Shown here: piece by piece, positions 26,162 to 36,095 of the stretch
Layout: each line of letters opens with the position of its first letter
How positions within the stretch are numbered: position 1 is the first letter of the stretch
Source: Microbulbifer variabilis ATCC 700307
GTDB lineage: Bacteria > Pseudomonadota > Gammaproteobacteria > Pseudomonadales > Cellvibrionaceae
DNA: 64,000 nucleotides
Direction of reading: 5' to 3'
NCBI RefSeq assembly: GCF_000380565.1
Contig: NZ_AQYJ01000027.1
Location: 248,001 to 312,000, forward strand
Program-made: the position numbers and the translations under genes
Notes under the pieces: generated by a model
What the model was told of the DNA's origin: nothing
What the model saw: only the letters and a program-made list of their open reading frames with translations
The model's database searches: none

Positions 26162-26680
26162 ATGAATGAACAGCAGCGTCTAGAGGAAATGGACACTTTC
26201 TCCCGTAGATACCGCTACGACATGGACTACCTCAGGGAGTTTTTGCGAAGCTCTCCGCAGGGTTATGAAAAGTTCGCCAATTTCCAACCGCTATCCATGC
26301 ATAGGGAATTCCTGCCACTGGATATATTCTGGGTCAGTAAGCTGGCAGCCATGCAGGTGGCCGACTGCGGTGCCTGCCTGCAGCTCAATGTGCGTATGGC
26401 GCTGGAAGCGGAAATAGATCCGGCAGTGGTCAAAGCCTGTATCCAGGGCGGCAGCAACCTGCCTGAAGCGCTAAAAGATATTTATGACTTCTCCACCGCA
26501 CTGGCGAGTTACAAGAATATCGATCCGGTGCTGGATGAGCGCATCGGTGTCCAGCTCGATAAGAAACAGCGGATTGAGCTGGGCGTGAGCGTGGCAACTG
26601 CTTCAGTCTATCCAACCATCAAACGCGCCATGGGCCACACCCAAAGTTGCAGTCTTATCGAGATCGAATTCGAAGCCTGA
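26162..26680 (+). CDS. AhpD-like / carboxymuconolactone decarboxylase family protein
   Basis: A 172-residue all-helical protein of the AhpD-like superfamily. The redox motif is in VADCGACLQLNVRMALEAEI: CxxC is present but the His normally found three residues after the second Cys is Asn (C-x2-C-x3-N), which would weaken the classic AhpD proton relay. It could be a peroxidase partner or a thiol enzyme acting on another substrate. It follows the LysR gene on the same strand and ends at a strong terminator. Confidence 0.78.
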   Translation: MNEQQRLEEMDTFSRRYRYDMDYLREFLRSSPQGYEKFANFQPLSMHREFLPLDIFWVSKLAAMQVADCGACLQLNVRMALEAEIDPAVVKACIQGGSNLPEALKDIYDFSTALASYKNIDPVLDERIGVQLDKKQRIELGVSVATASVYPTIKRAMGHTQSCSLIEIEFEA

Positions 26681-26684
26681 ATAC

Positions 26685-26715
26685 ATTGCCGGCCATGTCT
26701 GCCGGCAATTTTTTT
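26685..26715 (+). terminator. Rho-independent terminator after the AhpD-like gene
   Basis: A perfect ATTGCCGGC / GCCGGCAAT hairpin with a 7-base loop and a seven-T tail (26709-26715) starts four bases after the stop codon. The tail overlaps the last codon of the convergent minus-strand gene. Confidence 0.92.
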
Positions 26716-27115
26716 ACTTGCCCTGGAGTCGCAGTAAGCCGGAAGCAGCTATACCGCCAATGGCACAAGCCAGGATTATAACTAACGGAGTCAGTTGCCC
26801 CAGCATAAAGGCGCCGTAGTCGTAACCGCGCTGGGGCAGCAGGTAGAGCAACATTAAGCCAGCTGGCACCAATGAGAGCAGTGCGCCACGCAAAAGCCAG
26901 GTATTTCGCCAGGGTAACAGGAACAACAGCCCACAAAGGCCACCCCAAACAATACGCTGGTATAAATAGGCGTTGCTTAGCCGAGGAGCCAGATCCACTC
27001 CCAGCCACTGAGTAAAACCGTATTGCCCCATAGCCCAAAGGCCAAGCGCATAACAAAGCCCGCCAAAACAACCAACAGCAAAACACACGGATAATTTGCG
27101 TACCAACTCACGCAC
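26714..27115 (-). CDS. Four-span membrane protein of unknown function
   Basis: Not recognised. A 133-residue protein with a GTG start preceded by GAGGAA, and four hydrophobic spans (VCFAVGCFGGLCYALGLWAM, WGGLCGLLFLLPW, LLRGALLSLVPAGLMLLYLL and LTPLVIILACAIGGIAASGL). It is the last gene of the purE-to-aroE operon, 11 bases after aroE. The location is the inner membrane. Nothing links it to the biosynthetic genes other than position. Confidence 0.75.
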   Translation of the reverse strand: MRELVRKLSVCFAVGCFGGLCYALGLWAMGQYGFTQWLGVDLAPRLSNAYLYQRIVWGGLCGLLFLLPWRNTWLLRGALLSLVPAGLMLLYLLPQRGYDYGAFMLGQLTPLVIILACAIGGIAASGLLRLQGK

Positions 27116-27126
27116 AGCCAGTTCCT

Positions 27127-27957
27127 CTAATTATTGTTGTTATTCAATTCCCGGCGCAGCCTGGCCATCACGGGGGTCACCAGTGGGCGTACACCACGCC
27201 ATAAGAAAAATGATTCCGCTGCCTGCCCCACCAACATACCTAACCCATCTGCAGCCTCGATACCCAAACCATGAGCCCAATGCACAAAAGGAGTGGCTCC
27301 GGTGGCATACACCATGTCGTAGGCTTTGCCCCCCTGAGCGAACAGGTGATCCGGCAATGGCGGCAGCTCATTGTCCAGGCTGGCGGAGCTGGCATTGATC
27401 ACCAGGTCAAAACTACCACACAACCCCTGCAAACCACCTCCGCTGAGGGCGCCATAATGGGAGAATTCATCTGCCAATTGTTCAGCCCGGTCTGCGGTGC
27501 GATTAGCCACATGCAAATGAGCCGGCTGCTCTGCCAGCAGTGGTAAAAGGGCTCCGCGCGCAGCACCGCCAGCGCCCAGCAGCAGAACTCGCTTGTCACG
27601 AATTGGCCATCCCAGGTTGTCACGGATATCGGCCACCAAGCCGGCACCGTCGGTATTGTCACCCAGTAGCCGCCCATCTCGTCGAAGTATCAGAGTATTC
27701 ACTGCTCCGGCAGCGGCAGCGCGCTCGGTGAGTTCATCCGCTAACTCGCATGCCTTCAGTTTAAATGGCACCGTAACATTCAAACCACGGCCACCCTCGG
27801 CAAAGAAAGTACGCACGCTATGGGCGAATCCATCCAGAGGTGCAAGCAATTTGCTATAGGTAAGATCCTGGCCGGTTTGCTCGGCAAAAGCGATGTGAAT
27901 TTCTGGGGAGAGGGAATGGGCAATAGGATTGCCCACAACTCCATAGCGATCACTCAT
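27127..27957 (-). CDS. aroE: Shikimate dehydrogenase
   Basis: NADPH-dependent reduction of 3-dehydroshikimate to shikimate in aromatic amino acid synthesis. The 276-residue protein has the shikimate site NPIAHSLSPEIH, the catalytic Lys in LNVTVPFKLKACELA, the Asp in LGDNTDGAGL and the NADP-binding loop LLLGAGGAARGAL. The length is normal. Its start overlaps the NTF2-like gene stop by four bases. It is in the operon purE-tsaC-hemF-NTF2-aroE, a typical set for this lineage. Confidence 0.96.
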   Translation of the reverse strand: MSDRYGVVGNPIAHSLSPEIHIAFAEQTGQDLTYSKLLAPLDGFAHSVRTFFAEGGRGLNVTVPFKLKACELADELTERAAAAGAVNTLILRRDGRLLGDNTDGAGLVADIRDNLGWPIRDKRVLLLGAGGAARGALLPLLAEQPAHLHVANRTADRAEQLADEFSHYGALSGGGLQGLCGSFDLVINASSASLDNELPPLPDHLFAQGGKAYDMVYATGATPFVHWAHGLGIEAADGLGMLVGQAAESFFLWRGVRPLVTPVMARLRRELNNNNN

Positions 27958-28403
27958 GAAAGTGACCTCTTGCGCGCCCTTGCCGCTTCGCGAATTTTGG
28001 CGCTTTCATCGACAATAATCAGACCGTCTATCTTAAGCCCCGATTCTGTCTCGGTGAGCAAATAGCGGGTTTGGGAGCTGTAAAGCTCAACTGCTTTTTC
28101 TTCTCCCTTGGGGTGTAGCAATGTCCAGCGCACACTGGCCAGGCTACTGAATTCATTCAACTCGATAACCTCTGTTACTGTGCCAAGGATCTGACAAACC
28201 TCTAAACGACGATAGGCGTTTAGTAGCTTGCTTACTTGCTTTACAAAAGCCTCGCGATCAATTGCCGATTTACTGCCGTCCTCATGGTAGTAATGTAGGG
28301 GAAAACGGTAAAAGTCGGCAATCTGCTCAGCATCCCCTGTTTCAAAGTGGCGTCGGTAGTCAAGAAACAGTGAATTGATGCCTTCCAGTCGCGATTGATG
28401 CAC
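27954..28403 (-). CDS. NTF2-like protein of unknown function
   Basis: A 149-residue protein with the alpha-plus-beta pattern of the NTF2/SnoaL fold: a helix near YRRHFETGDAEQIADFYRFP followed by curved strands (SLASVRWTLLHPKG). I choose a GTG at 28403 because CGGAGG lies 7 bases upstream, rather than TTG at 28424. No catalytic residues can be assigned. It lies between hemF and aroE and overlaps aroE by four bases, so it is co-translated. The function is unknown. Confidence 0.72.
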   Translation of the reverse strand: MHQSRLEGINSLFLDYRRHFETGDAEQIADFYRFPLHYYHEDGSKSAIDREAFVKQVSKLLNAYRRLEVCQILGTVTEVIELNEFSSLASVRWTLLHPKGEEKAVELYSSQTRYLLTETESGLKIDGLIIVDESAKIREAARARKRSLS

Positions 28404-28433
28404 GGCATACCTCCGTTGTGACAAATTCCCTGG

Positions 28434-29357
<924 letters not shown>

Positions 29358-29367
29358 TTATCAGAAA

Positions 29368-29934
29368 TCAACCACCCGCGCGCATCAATTTTCCGCTGAG
29401 CAGATCGCGGATTTCACTTGGTGAATTGCGGCCGCCGGTGGAGCCTCCACCGACAAAGTCGAGCGCATCGCCGAAATATCGCAATACCTGGTACTTATAG
29501 CGAGCGGGCTGACATCCCGCCGGGTTGGCAGAAGTGGATACAATAGCACCGCCAAAAGCGCGTGTTAACGCTGCGGTGAATGAGTGGTCAGTGCAACGCA
29601 AGGCCACTGACGGATGGGCGCCACAGACCCAGTAGGGGATGCGGCCCAAATGGGGAACCAACCAGGTAACCGGACCAGGCCAGGTTGCATGCAATTGCTG
29701 GCGCTGCTCATCACTGAGGGGGTCGAGTAATTCGCTAAAACTCGCCTCCTCTCCGGAAACCAGGATCAGGCCCTTCTCCAGTGGACGGTTCTTCAATTGC
29801 AACAAACGCCGAACCGCCTGTAAATTATTTGGGTCACAGGCGAGCCCCCACACAGATTCGGTAGGGTGGGCAATAACACCGCCCGCCGCCAGGGCTCGGG
29901 CGGCCTGCTTTACAGCGAGCGGTGAATACAACAT
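29368..29934 (-). CDS. tsaC: Threonylcarbamoyl-AMP synthase
   Basis: Makes the threonylcarbamoyl-AMP intermediate for t6A modification at position 37 of ANN-decoding tRNAs. The 188-residue length is that of the short TsaC (YrdC) form without the SUA5 extension. Recognised motifs are GGVIAHPTESVWGLACDP, LKNRPLEKGLILVSG, the nucleotide-binding region TWPGPVTWLVP, and STSANPAG. It lies 10 bases after purE and 28 bases before the hemF start, in the minus-strand operon. Confidence 0.93.
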   Translation of the reverse strand: MLYSPLAVKQAARALAAGGVIAHPTESVWGLACDPNNLQAVRRLLQLKNRPLEKGLILVSGEEASFSELLDPLSDEQRQQLHATWPGPVTWLVPHLGRIPYWVCGAHPSVALRCTDHSFTAALTRAFGGAIVSTSANPAGCQPARYKYQVLRYFGDALDFVGGGSTGGRNSPSEIRDLLSGKLMRAGG

Positions 29935-29943
29935 AGCGACGAA

Positions 29944-30459
29944 TTACTTGGTTTTGCGCTGCTGCAGGTCTTTTTGCAGCTGCTCATCCTTGGCAATAAT
30001 CGCTTCGGCATTGGCACGACGTTCATCTACCAGCTTCTGGTGCATTTCAGCATCAGAAGAACCGATAATCTGTGCAGCCAGATAGGCTGCGTTCTTGGCA
30101 CCAGCCTTGCCAATCGCCACAGTTGCCACCGGGATGCCACCAGGCATTTGTACGGTGGATAACAGGGCATCCAGGCCATCCAGGGAAGCGTTAATCGGCA
30201 CACCTATCACCGGCTTCAGGGTGGTGGCAGACACTGCACCAGCCAAGTGCGCAGCCATACCCGCGGCACAGATAAAGGCTGCACAGCCGCGCTTGTCGGC
30301 ATCGGTAACGTAATTATGTGTGGCTTCCGGGGTGCGGTGGGCGGAAGTGACTTTTACCTCAAAAGGAATATCGAACTTTTCCAACACACCAAAGGCGGCT
30401 TCCATGACTGGCAGATCGGAGTCGGAACCCATCAGGATTGCTACAAAAGGCTTGCTCAT
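29944..30459 (-). CDS. purE: N5-carboxyaminoimidazole ribonucleotide mutase
   Basis: Purine-pathway mutase that converts N5-CAIR to CAIR. I start at the ATG at 30459 (171 residues, MSKPFVAILMGSDSDLPVME); the longer frame from 30546 lacks the family N-terminus. Motifs GSDSDLP and VTSAHRTPE, plus the glycine-rich GMAAHLAGAV region, match class I PurE. It appears to be the first gene of the operon that runs to aroE and the four-span membrane protein. No purK is present in this window. Confidence 0.95.
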   Translation of the reverse strand: MSKPFVAILMGSDSDLPVMEAAFGVLEKFDIPFEVKVTSAHRTPEATHNYVTDADKRGCAAFICAAGMAAHLAGAVSATTLKPVIGVPINASLDGLDALLSTVQMPGGIPVATVAIGKAGAKNAAYLAAQIIGSSDAEMHQKLVDERRANAEAIIAKDEQLQKDLQQRKTK

Positions 30460-30628
30460 TTCAACTCTCTTTACTGTCGAAGCGGGGGAAGCGCGGCAAT
30501 CTAGCCGATTGTGCAGTTGGGCACAAGGTGTTGCCGCTACCAACAACTCCTTCTGGTTAATATTTGAACATCCTTGTTTTGCCGAAATGAGCCTCTTCCA
30601 GTTTTACCTGGTTAGAGCCACGCCTGAC

Positions 30629-31849
30629 TCACGGGTTCCACCACCATGGGCGTGTGGTTTCTGGATGTCTGACCCTTCCAATCGAAGATACTGGCTTTAT
30701 ATCTCTTATTCCGAGAGTATCCAGTTTTTTCCTGTAACGTTCTTGATCCCCATCAGTTACCGAAAGGGTCAACGCTTGCCTGAAACTCTTCCGGTAGCCA
30801 CCATCACCAACCTTGAAGCGGGCCATCCCCAGGAGAAAATGAAAACGGTGATCAGCTCTTTCCAGAGAGATCGCGTCCTTGGCCCGCTTGAGTGCCAATT
30901 CAAAGTGCTCTTGTTTATAGGCAGCCAAGGCCATGCCATACCAGTAGTAGGGATTTTGTTCTCGATACCCCTGTAGCCGCTCAGAGAGAATATTCGCCAA
31001 ATCAAAATCACTGCGGTTTCTGAGTGCTCTCTCCAAATTACTCAGGGCAATCAAATTAGTATTATCCAGTCCAAGAGATACCCCGTAGGCATCGACAGCT
31101 TGGTCTGAATACCCCGCAGAGCGATAGATTGCACCCAAATTATTCCAAAGGTCTGACGCATCGGGAGACAAGGATAAGGCTTTGCGTAAGTAAATAAATG
31201 CCCGATTTATATCTCGCTTAGAAAGAAAGTCCATCGCCAGATTACTATAAAATCTGGCAAATGCTTCATCATCTCCAAGTGTTTTTTGGCGATAGGCTGG
31301 AGTGTAATCAACAAAATTGAAATCCAAGACACGGTGCTCATTTCCAACATCGGCAATGACATTGATGTGTTGGTAAACAAAAGTATGCTGACCTTCAAAA
31401 TACCGAGTTTCTGGTATAAACACCTCATTAAATTTTATGTCTATATCCAGTTCTCGAGCCATAGCAACCATAAAGGCACTAAACGCCATACAGTTACCCC
31501 GCTGCTCTTCAAATACTTTAGAAGCTTCTAGGGTGGCATCAGCATCATAATAAATTGAGAAATTGTTACCTTGTAAACTTCCAACCAGGGTATTAAGGCG
31601 ATCACTATCGGTTACACCATCGACCGACCCCAAAAGCAACCGCATCTCATCATTCACTGCCAAAATATCTATATCGGGAAGATCGGTATCTGATACCGGG
31701 TGCCCCAAAAGAACAGCACCTGAGAGTAAATTTTCTTTTGTGAAGTTTTGTGGTGGCAAAGAATCGGTGATCGAGGGCTGCACTGCACATGCAGCCAAGC
31801 CCAGCATCATTATTAGAAGGATAATTATTCTTATAAATTGTATTTTCAT
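30629..31849 (-). CDS. Lipoprotein with transglutaminase-like domain and TPR repeats
   Basis: A 406-residue lipoprotein. The N-terminus (MKIQFIRIIILLIMMLGLAA, then Cys21) has a good lipobox. Residues about 75-200 resemble a transglutaminase-like cysteine protease fold with a candidate triad: Cys120 in QRGNCMAFSAF, His161 in YQHINVIAD and Asp176 in RVLDFNFV. Residues about 205-370 contain tetratricopeptide-like repeats (for example AFIYLRKALSLSPDASDLWN and ALKRAKDAISLERADHRFHF). This pairing may act on cell-surface peptides or on another protein bound by the TPRs. It is monocistronic, between purE and dprA. The substrate is unknown. Confidence 0.82.
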   Translation of the reverse strand: MKIQFIRIIILLIMMLGLAACAVQPSITDSLPPQNFTKENLLSGAVLLGHPVSDTDLPDIDILAVNDEMRLLLGSVDGVTDSDRLNTLVGSLQGNNFSIYYDADATLEASKVFEEQRGNCMAFSAFMVAMARELDIDIKFNEVFIPETRYFEGQHTFVYQHINVIADVGNEHRVLDFNFVDYTPAYRQKTLGDDEAFARFYSNLAMDFLSKRDINRAFIYLRKALSLSPDASDLWNNLGAIYRSAGYSDQAVDAYGVSLGLDNTNLIALSNLERALRNRSDFDLANILSERLQGYREQNPYYWYGMALAAYKQEHFELALKRAKDAISLERADHRFHFLLGMARFKVGDGGYRKSFRQALTLSVTDGDQERYRKKLDTLGIRDIKPVSSIGRVRHPETTRPWWWNP

Positions 31850-32099
31850 AGTTTTGTCCTTCTACGTATTTTCAAAATACATAAAACATGAAATACATTT
31901 TTATCATAAAAGTCAGGATAATTTATTGTTAATATCAGATTAATTACATTTACTCACCACAGCTGGACCAACCTGCGGCAGAAAAGACCATGACTATTTG
32001 TACAGTCCAGCACCCACCCAACGTATTCATTGCAAGTGTTCAATTTCGCACTTTACCTGTTGAATAAATGGCTACACTGCATCGGCAAGCAACTTCATT

Positions 32100-33242
32100 T
32101 TAAGTTAGATCTTTCTCAGCCAACCTACAGCAAGCAGAACCGCGGGCAGTTAGCTGATAACCACTGGGTAATTCTTCTAAAAGCCCCTCCAGTTCCAACT
32201 GTAACAACAACCCCATCAACTCCCCCGAACCTTCCCCACTATCCATAGCCAGTTGCTCAATACTGCGGGGGCCGCCAGCGAGGGCATCCACAATAACCTG
32301 TTGGCGCCCCTCTAATACTTCACGGTTTTTTTCCGCTGAAACAGGCTCTGACAGTAGCCCCCCCAACTGGGAGGCGATGTCGCCACTGGTCTCAACCAAA
32401 GTCGCGCCCTGCCTGATCAGGTGGTGGCAGCCTTGAGCCATCGGATTGTGAATCGAGCCAGGAATGGCAAACACTTCTCGGTTTTGCTCCAGTGCCAAGC
32501 GCGCCGTAATTAGGGAGCCGGAACGCAACGCAGCTTCAACTAATAACACCCCCATAGAAAGCCCACTAATAATACGGTTGCGGCGAGGGAAGTTTTTGGC
32601 CTCGGCACTACTACCCAAAGGCAGCTCACTGAGAATCGTTCCGCCCCTTTCGAGAATATCCCCTGCCAGCCTCTGGTTATGACGAGGGTAGATTCGGTCC
32701 ACACCGCTTCCCAACACTGCAATAGTTGTCCCCCCTCCATACAGGGCTCCGAGATGCGCCGCCGCATCTACCCCCAGGGCAAGTCCAGAGGTGATTGCGA
32801 AACCGGCAGTGGCGAGCTCTGCGGCAAACGCGCGAGCATTATCCAAGCCGGCGCTGGTAGCGCGGCGGGCACCCACAATAGCAATCTGTGGCAAGCAAAG
32901 GTTTTCTGTCCTGCCGCGAAGATAAAGTACCGGAGGTGGTCGGGAAGTTTCACTTAATAGAACTGGATAATCAGTATCCCCATAACACATTAAATGAATC
33001 CCATTCTCTACGCAGCGAGCACGCTCTTCTTCAACCCAACTGATTAGGGCACTCTGGGCCTGCAATCGGGTGAACTCATACCACTGGGATCGAGCTCGTG
33101 CTGGGAGTTTAGATAACAGGGTATTGGGGAGTTGCTGCAAGGCTTGAAGCGGGCAACCGAAGTGCTCGAGCAATTGCCAATATCGGGCGGGGCCTATGCC
33201 CTCTAGGCGTAGTAGGGCCATGCTTGCGGTTAACGCATCCAT
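32100..33242 (-). CDS. dprA: DNA-processing protein DprA
   Basis: Binds incoming single-stranded DNA and loads RecA during natural transformation. The 380-residue protein has an N-terminal SAM-like helical region, the Rossmann domain with VGARRATSAGL, GLALGVDAAAHLGAL, IAVLGSGVDRIYP and RNRIISGLSMGVLLVEA, and a C-terminal winged helix (about residues 315-375). It lies between the transglutaminase-like lipoprotein gene and the LysM gene, and could be co-transcribed with the latter (70-base gap). Presence alone does not show competence. Confidence 0.95.
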   Translation of the reverse strand: MDALTASMALLRLEGIGPARYWQLLEHFGCPLQALQQLPNTLLSKLPARARSQWYEFTRLQAQSALISWVEEERARCVENGIHLMCYGDTDYPVLLSETSRPPPVLYLRGRTENLCLPQIAIVGARRATSAGLDNARAFAAELATAGFAITSGLALGVDAAAHLGALYGGGTTIAVLGSGVDRIYPRHNQRLAGDILERGGTILSELPLGSSAEAKNFPRRNRIISGLSMGVLLVEAALRSGSLITARLALEQNREVFAIPGSIHNPMAQGCHHLIRQGATLVETSGDIASQLGGLLSEPVSAEKNREVLEGRQQVIVDALAGGPRSIEQLAMDSGEGSGELMGLLLQLELEGLLEELPSGYQLTARGSACCRLAEKDLT

Positions 33243-33312
33243 GCCGTTTACTCTGTTTTTTGGTTGAGCGGCGGTCCAAACAGCAAGATCCGCCGCAGAG
33301 AATAGGGCTACG

Positions 33313-34383
33313 TTAAGGGTTGCGCACCAGATCCATCACAGCCAGGGGGCGCTCTGCCTCAAGCACCAGGGCGAGACTCATCTTTTCAAAGGTGCGAAAT
33401 ACCATCATCTCACCAGCGCGTTCATCAGGCAATTTCACACTGTCACCGACAATACGATCGCGAACAACGGAGCCGCGCTTGTAAACAGCCATAACATTGC
33501 CCGGCTCTATGCCATCGCGGTCTCCCAGATTGAGGATAACCACATCGAACTTACCGATCTGGGTAACTCCTTCATCCACTCCGACAATCAATCCATCTAT
33601 GGGAAGAGCTGGAGCACTGGGATGAAATAATGCTTCGATTGAGCGTTCCTCTACCGGCATCAAGCGATCTTCCAGGCGAATCTCGCGAGCCGTATTGGCC
33701 ACTCCCAAAGTGGCTACTGAGAATCCAGGCAGGCTATCCGGGTCCAACTGCAGCAGGTCAACTTCCCCGATACCCAACGCTTGGCGACCAAGGGTTTCAT
33801 TACTGACAGGATCGGCATAAACCGGTCCGGGACGGTATAGACCATAAGAGGCTAAGGGGGCCTCGAAGTCACCGCGTGCATAAATGGTATCTCCAGCGCC
33901 CATCAGGATATGGTTATCGGAACCGGACACCACATAGGGCGTACCTTCAAAAGCGTTGGGTTCAACGATACGGGTACGCGAGAGAAAAGCATTTATTGCA
34001 TCAAGAGGAATCGCAGGGATAGCATTTTCTACCGCTTCACGGCGGATCTGGGGCGTCAGGCGACTGCCATCCACTCCTGGTGACAGCTGGTAAGCCCGTG
34101 GACCGCGCTGGAGCTGTAACTGAGGCTGTCCATCCACATATACCAGGCGCAAGCTGTCGCCGGGGTAGATTAAGTGCGGGTTTTCCACTTGAGGATTTAC
34201 CTGCCAGATCTCGGGCCAATACCATGGCTGTACCAGAAACTCACTGGAGATATCCCACAGGGTATCGCCCTTCTGCACTACATAAGCATCGGGATGACTG
34301 GGGTTCAGGCGTACCTGATCCTGGGCTTCAGTGCCCAGGGCAACCGCCAGCATCGAAACAGCGGCCAGGATTATTTTTTTCAT
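33313..34383 (-). CDS. Secreted LysM-domain protein
   Basis: A 356-residue protein with a signal peptide (MKKIILAAVSMLAVALGTEA) and a LysM domain at about residues 33-82 (YVVQKGDTLWDISSEFLVQP, then NPHLIYPGDSLRLVYV), so it should bind peptidoglycan. The rest is beta-rich with no recognised catalytic motif (for example FDVVILNLGDRDGIEPGNVM). The same arrangement, a LysM protein beside dprA and divergent from def-fmt, is common in pseudomonads. A structural or regulatory cell-wall role is likely. Confidence 0.9.
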   Translation of the reverse strand: MKKIILAAVSMLAVALGTEAQDQVRLNPSHPDAYVVQKGDTLWDISSEFLVQPWYWPEIWQVNPQVENPHLIYPGDSLRLVYVDGQPQLQLQRGPRAYQLSPGVDGSRLTPQIRREAVENAIPAIPLDAINAFLSRTRIVEPNAFEGTPYVVSGSDNHILMGAGDTIYARGDFEAPLASYGLYRPGPVYADPVSNETLGRQALGIGEVDLLQLDPDSLPGFSVATLGVANTAREIRLEDRLMPVEERSIEALFHPSAPALPIDGLIVGVDEGVTQIGKFDVVILNLGDRDGIEPGNVMAVYKRGSVVRDRIVGDSVKLPDERAGEMMVFRTFEKMSLALVLEAERPLAVMDLVRNP

Positions 34384-34565
34384 GGAAGCATTCCTATGCT
34401 CTTTATCGCTATAATTCTCAGCGCCGGGCTACTCTCTGGTGGAAAGTAACCGGACCCGGGCGCAAAGCGCCAGCGGAAATCAGGGGTCCACTCGGTAAAT
34501 ATTGAGCGCGATCATAATGTTATCAGCGCACGTTCAACGAATACTAGAAGTTTGTCACAGGTGTT

Positions 34566-35072
34566 ATGGCTAAACTCGAGATACTGGAATTTCCCGATCC
34601 TCGTCTACGCGAGGTCGCAAAACCGGTCGCTGAAGTGACCGATGCACATCGCCAGTTGCTGGACGACATGTTTGAAACCATGTATGCCGCACCCGGCATC
34701 GGCCTCGCCGCTATCCAGGTCAATGTGCAGGAGCGCATTGTGGTGGTGGATATATCCGAGGATGGAAGCGAGCCACTCGGCTTTATCAACCCGGAAATCG
34801 AAGTACTGGAAGAGGAAATCCACCAGTACGATGAGGGTTGTCTATCCGTGCCAGGCTTCTACGAGACCGTGGAGCGCCCGCGTAAAGTGCGGATCAAGGC
34901 CCTGGATCGCAATGGTGAACCCTTTGCCATTGAAGCAGAGGGACTATTGGCAGTATGTATCCAGCATGAAGTCGACCATCTGGATGGCAAACTGTTCGTG
35001 GATTACATCTCCCCACTCAAGCGCAACCGCATTCGCTCCAAGCTGGAAAAATCCCAGCGCCGACGCGCCTGA
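34566..35072 (+). CDS. def: Peptide deformylase
   Basis: Removes the formyl group from the N-terminal methionine of new proteins. The 168-residue protein carries the three family motifs: [18 protein letters not shown] with the metal-binding Cys, and QHEVDHLDG with the HExxH histidines. The start has AGGTG just upstream. It is first in the def-fmt-rsmB-trkA-trkH run and divergent from the LysM gene, with 182 bases between them for promoters. Confidence 0.97.
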   Translation: MAKLEILEFPDPRLREVAKPVAEVTDAHRQLLDDMFETMYAAPGIGLAAIQVNVQERIVVVDISEDGSEPLGFINPEIEVLEEEIHQYDEGCLSVPGFYETVERPRKVRIKALDRNGEPFAIEAEGLLAVCIQHEVDHLDGKLFVDYISPLKRNRIRSKLEKSQRRRA

Positions 35073-35135
35073 TAAAGAAGGCTGGCCGCCGGCATATCCG
35101 GCGCCAGCTATTTCCTCCGATTTGAGAATCAGCCA

Positions 35136-36095
35136 GTGAATATCATTTTTGCCGGCACGCCGGACTTTGCCGCCGTGCATCTGCAAGCGCTACTAGATAG
35201 TGAGCACAATGTCATTGCCGTATACACCCAACCGGACAGGCCGGCGGGTCGGGGCAAGAAGCTGCTGTCCAGCCCGGTCAAGCAATTAGCCCTTTCCTAC
35301 GATATTCCAGTGTACCAACCACCGAACCTGCGCGACAAAGATGCCCAGGCCGAACTTGCATCTTTACGCGCAGACATAATGGTGGTGGTGGCCTATGGCC
35401 TGATTCTTCCCCAGGCGGTTCTGGATACCCCCCGTTTGGGCTGTGTCAATGTACACGCTTCTCTATTGCCACGTTGGCGCGGTGCCGCGCCCATACAGCG
35501 CGCGGTAGAAGCTGGGGACCTCAAGAGTGGCGTGGCCATTATGCAAATGGAGGCTGGCCTTGATACAGGGCCGGTTATAGTGGAACGCCATTGTGCCATT
35601 GAACAGGATGAGACTGGCGGAAGTCTGCACGACAAGTTGGCAGAGCTCGGCGGTCCTGCCCTGATTGAAGCCCTGACAAAAATGGCTTCCGGCACAGCCA
35701 AGCCAGAAATCCAGGATGAAAACCAGGCCAACTATGCTAATAAAATTTCCAAGGAAGAGGCACGTCTAGATTGGCGGCGATCCGCAGAGGAGCTGCAACG
35801 ACAGATCCGCGCCTTTAACCCCTTCCCGGTTTCCTGGACTACCTACCTCGATAAAAAAGGCGAGCAGCGGTTACGTATTTACAGTGCCGCACTAGAGCGC
35901 GGCTGTCACGATCAGGCACCCGGCACTATCCTCGCCAGCGATGATGAAGGTATCCTGGTTGCCTGTGGCCGCGAGGCCCTGCGCCTACAACTCCTGCAAC
36001 TGCCTGGCAAAAAGGCCCTACCGGCAGCAGAAATCCTGAAAGGCTATCGAGAGCAGTTCGCCCCAGGCACGCTGCTGGGTGAAACAATACGATGA
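35136..36095 (+). CDS. fmt: Methionyl-tRNA formyltransferase
   Basis: Adds the formyl group to initiator Met-tRNA. The 319-residue protein, starting with GTG, has the N-terminal formyltransferase domain ([20 protein letters not shown]) with the active-site segment [20 protein letters not shown] and the tRNA-recognition loop RPAGRGKKL, followed by the C-terminal OB-like domain. It follows def by 63 bases and overlaps rsmB by four bases (ATGA), so the three are translated together. Confidence 0.97.
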   Translation: MNIIFAGTPDFAAVHLQALLDSEHNVIAVYTQPDRPAGRGKKLLSSPVKQLALSYDIPVYQPPNLRDKDAQAELASLRADIMVVVAYGLILPQAVLDTPRLGCVNVHASLLPRWRGAAPIQRAVEAGDLKSGVAIMQMEAGLDTGPVIVERHCAIEQDETGGSLHDKLAELGGPALIEALTKMASGTAKPEIQDENQANYANKISKEEARLDWRRSAEELQRQIRAFNPFPVSWTTYLDKKGEQRLRIYSAALERGCHDQAPGTILASDDEGILVACGREALRLQLLQLPGKKALPAAEILKGYREQFAPGTLLGETIR

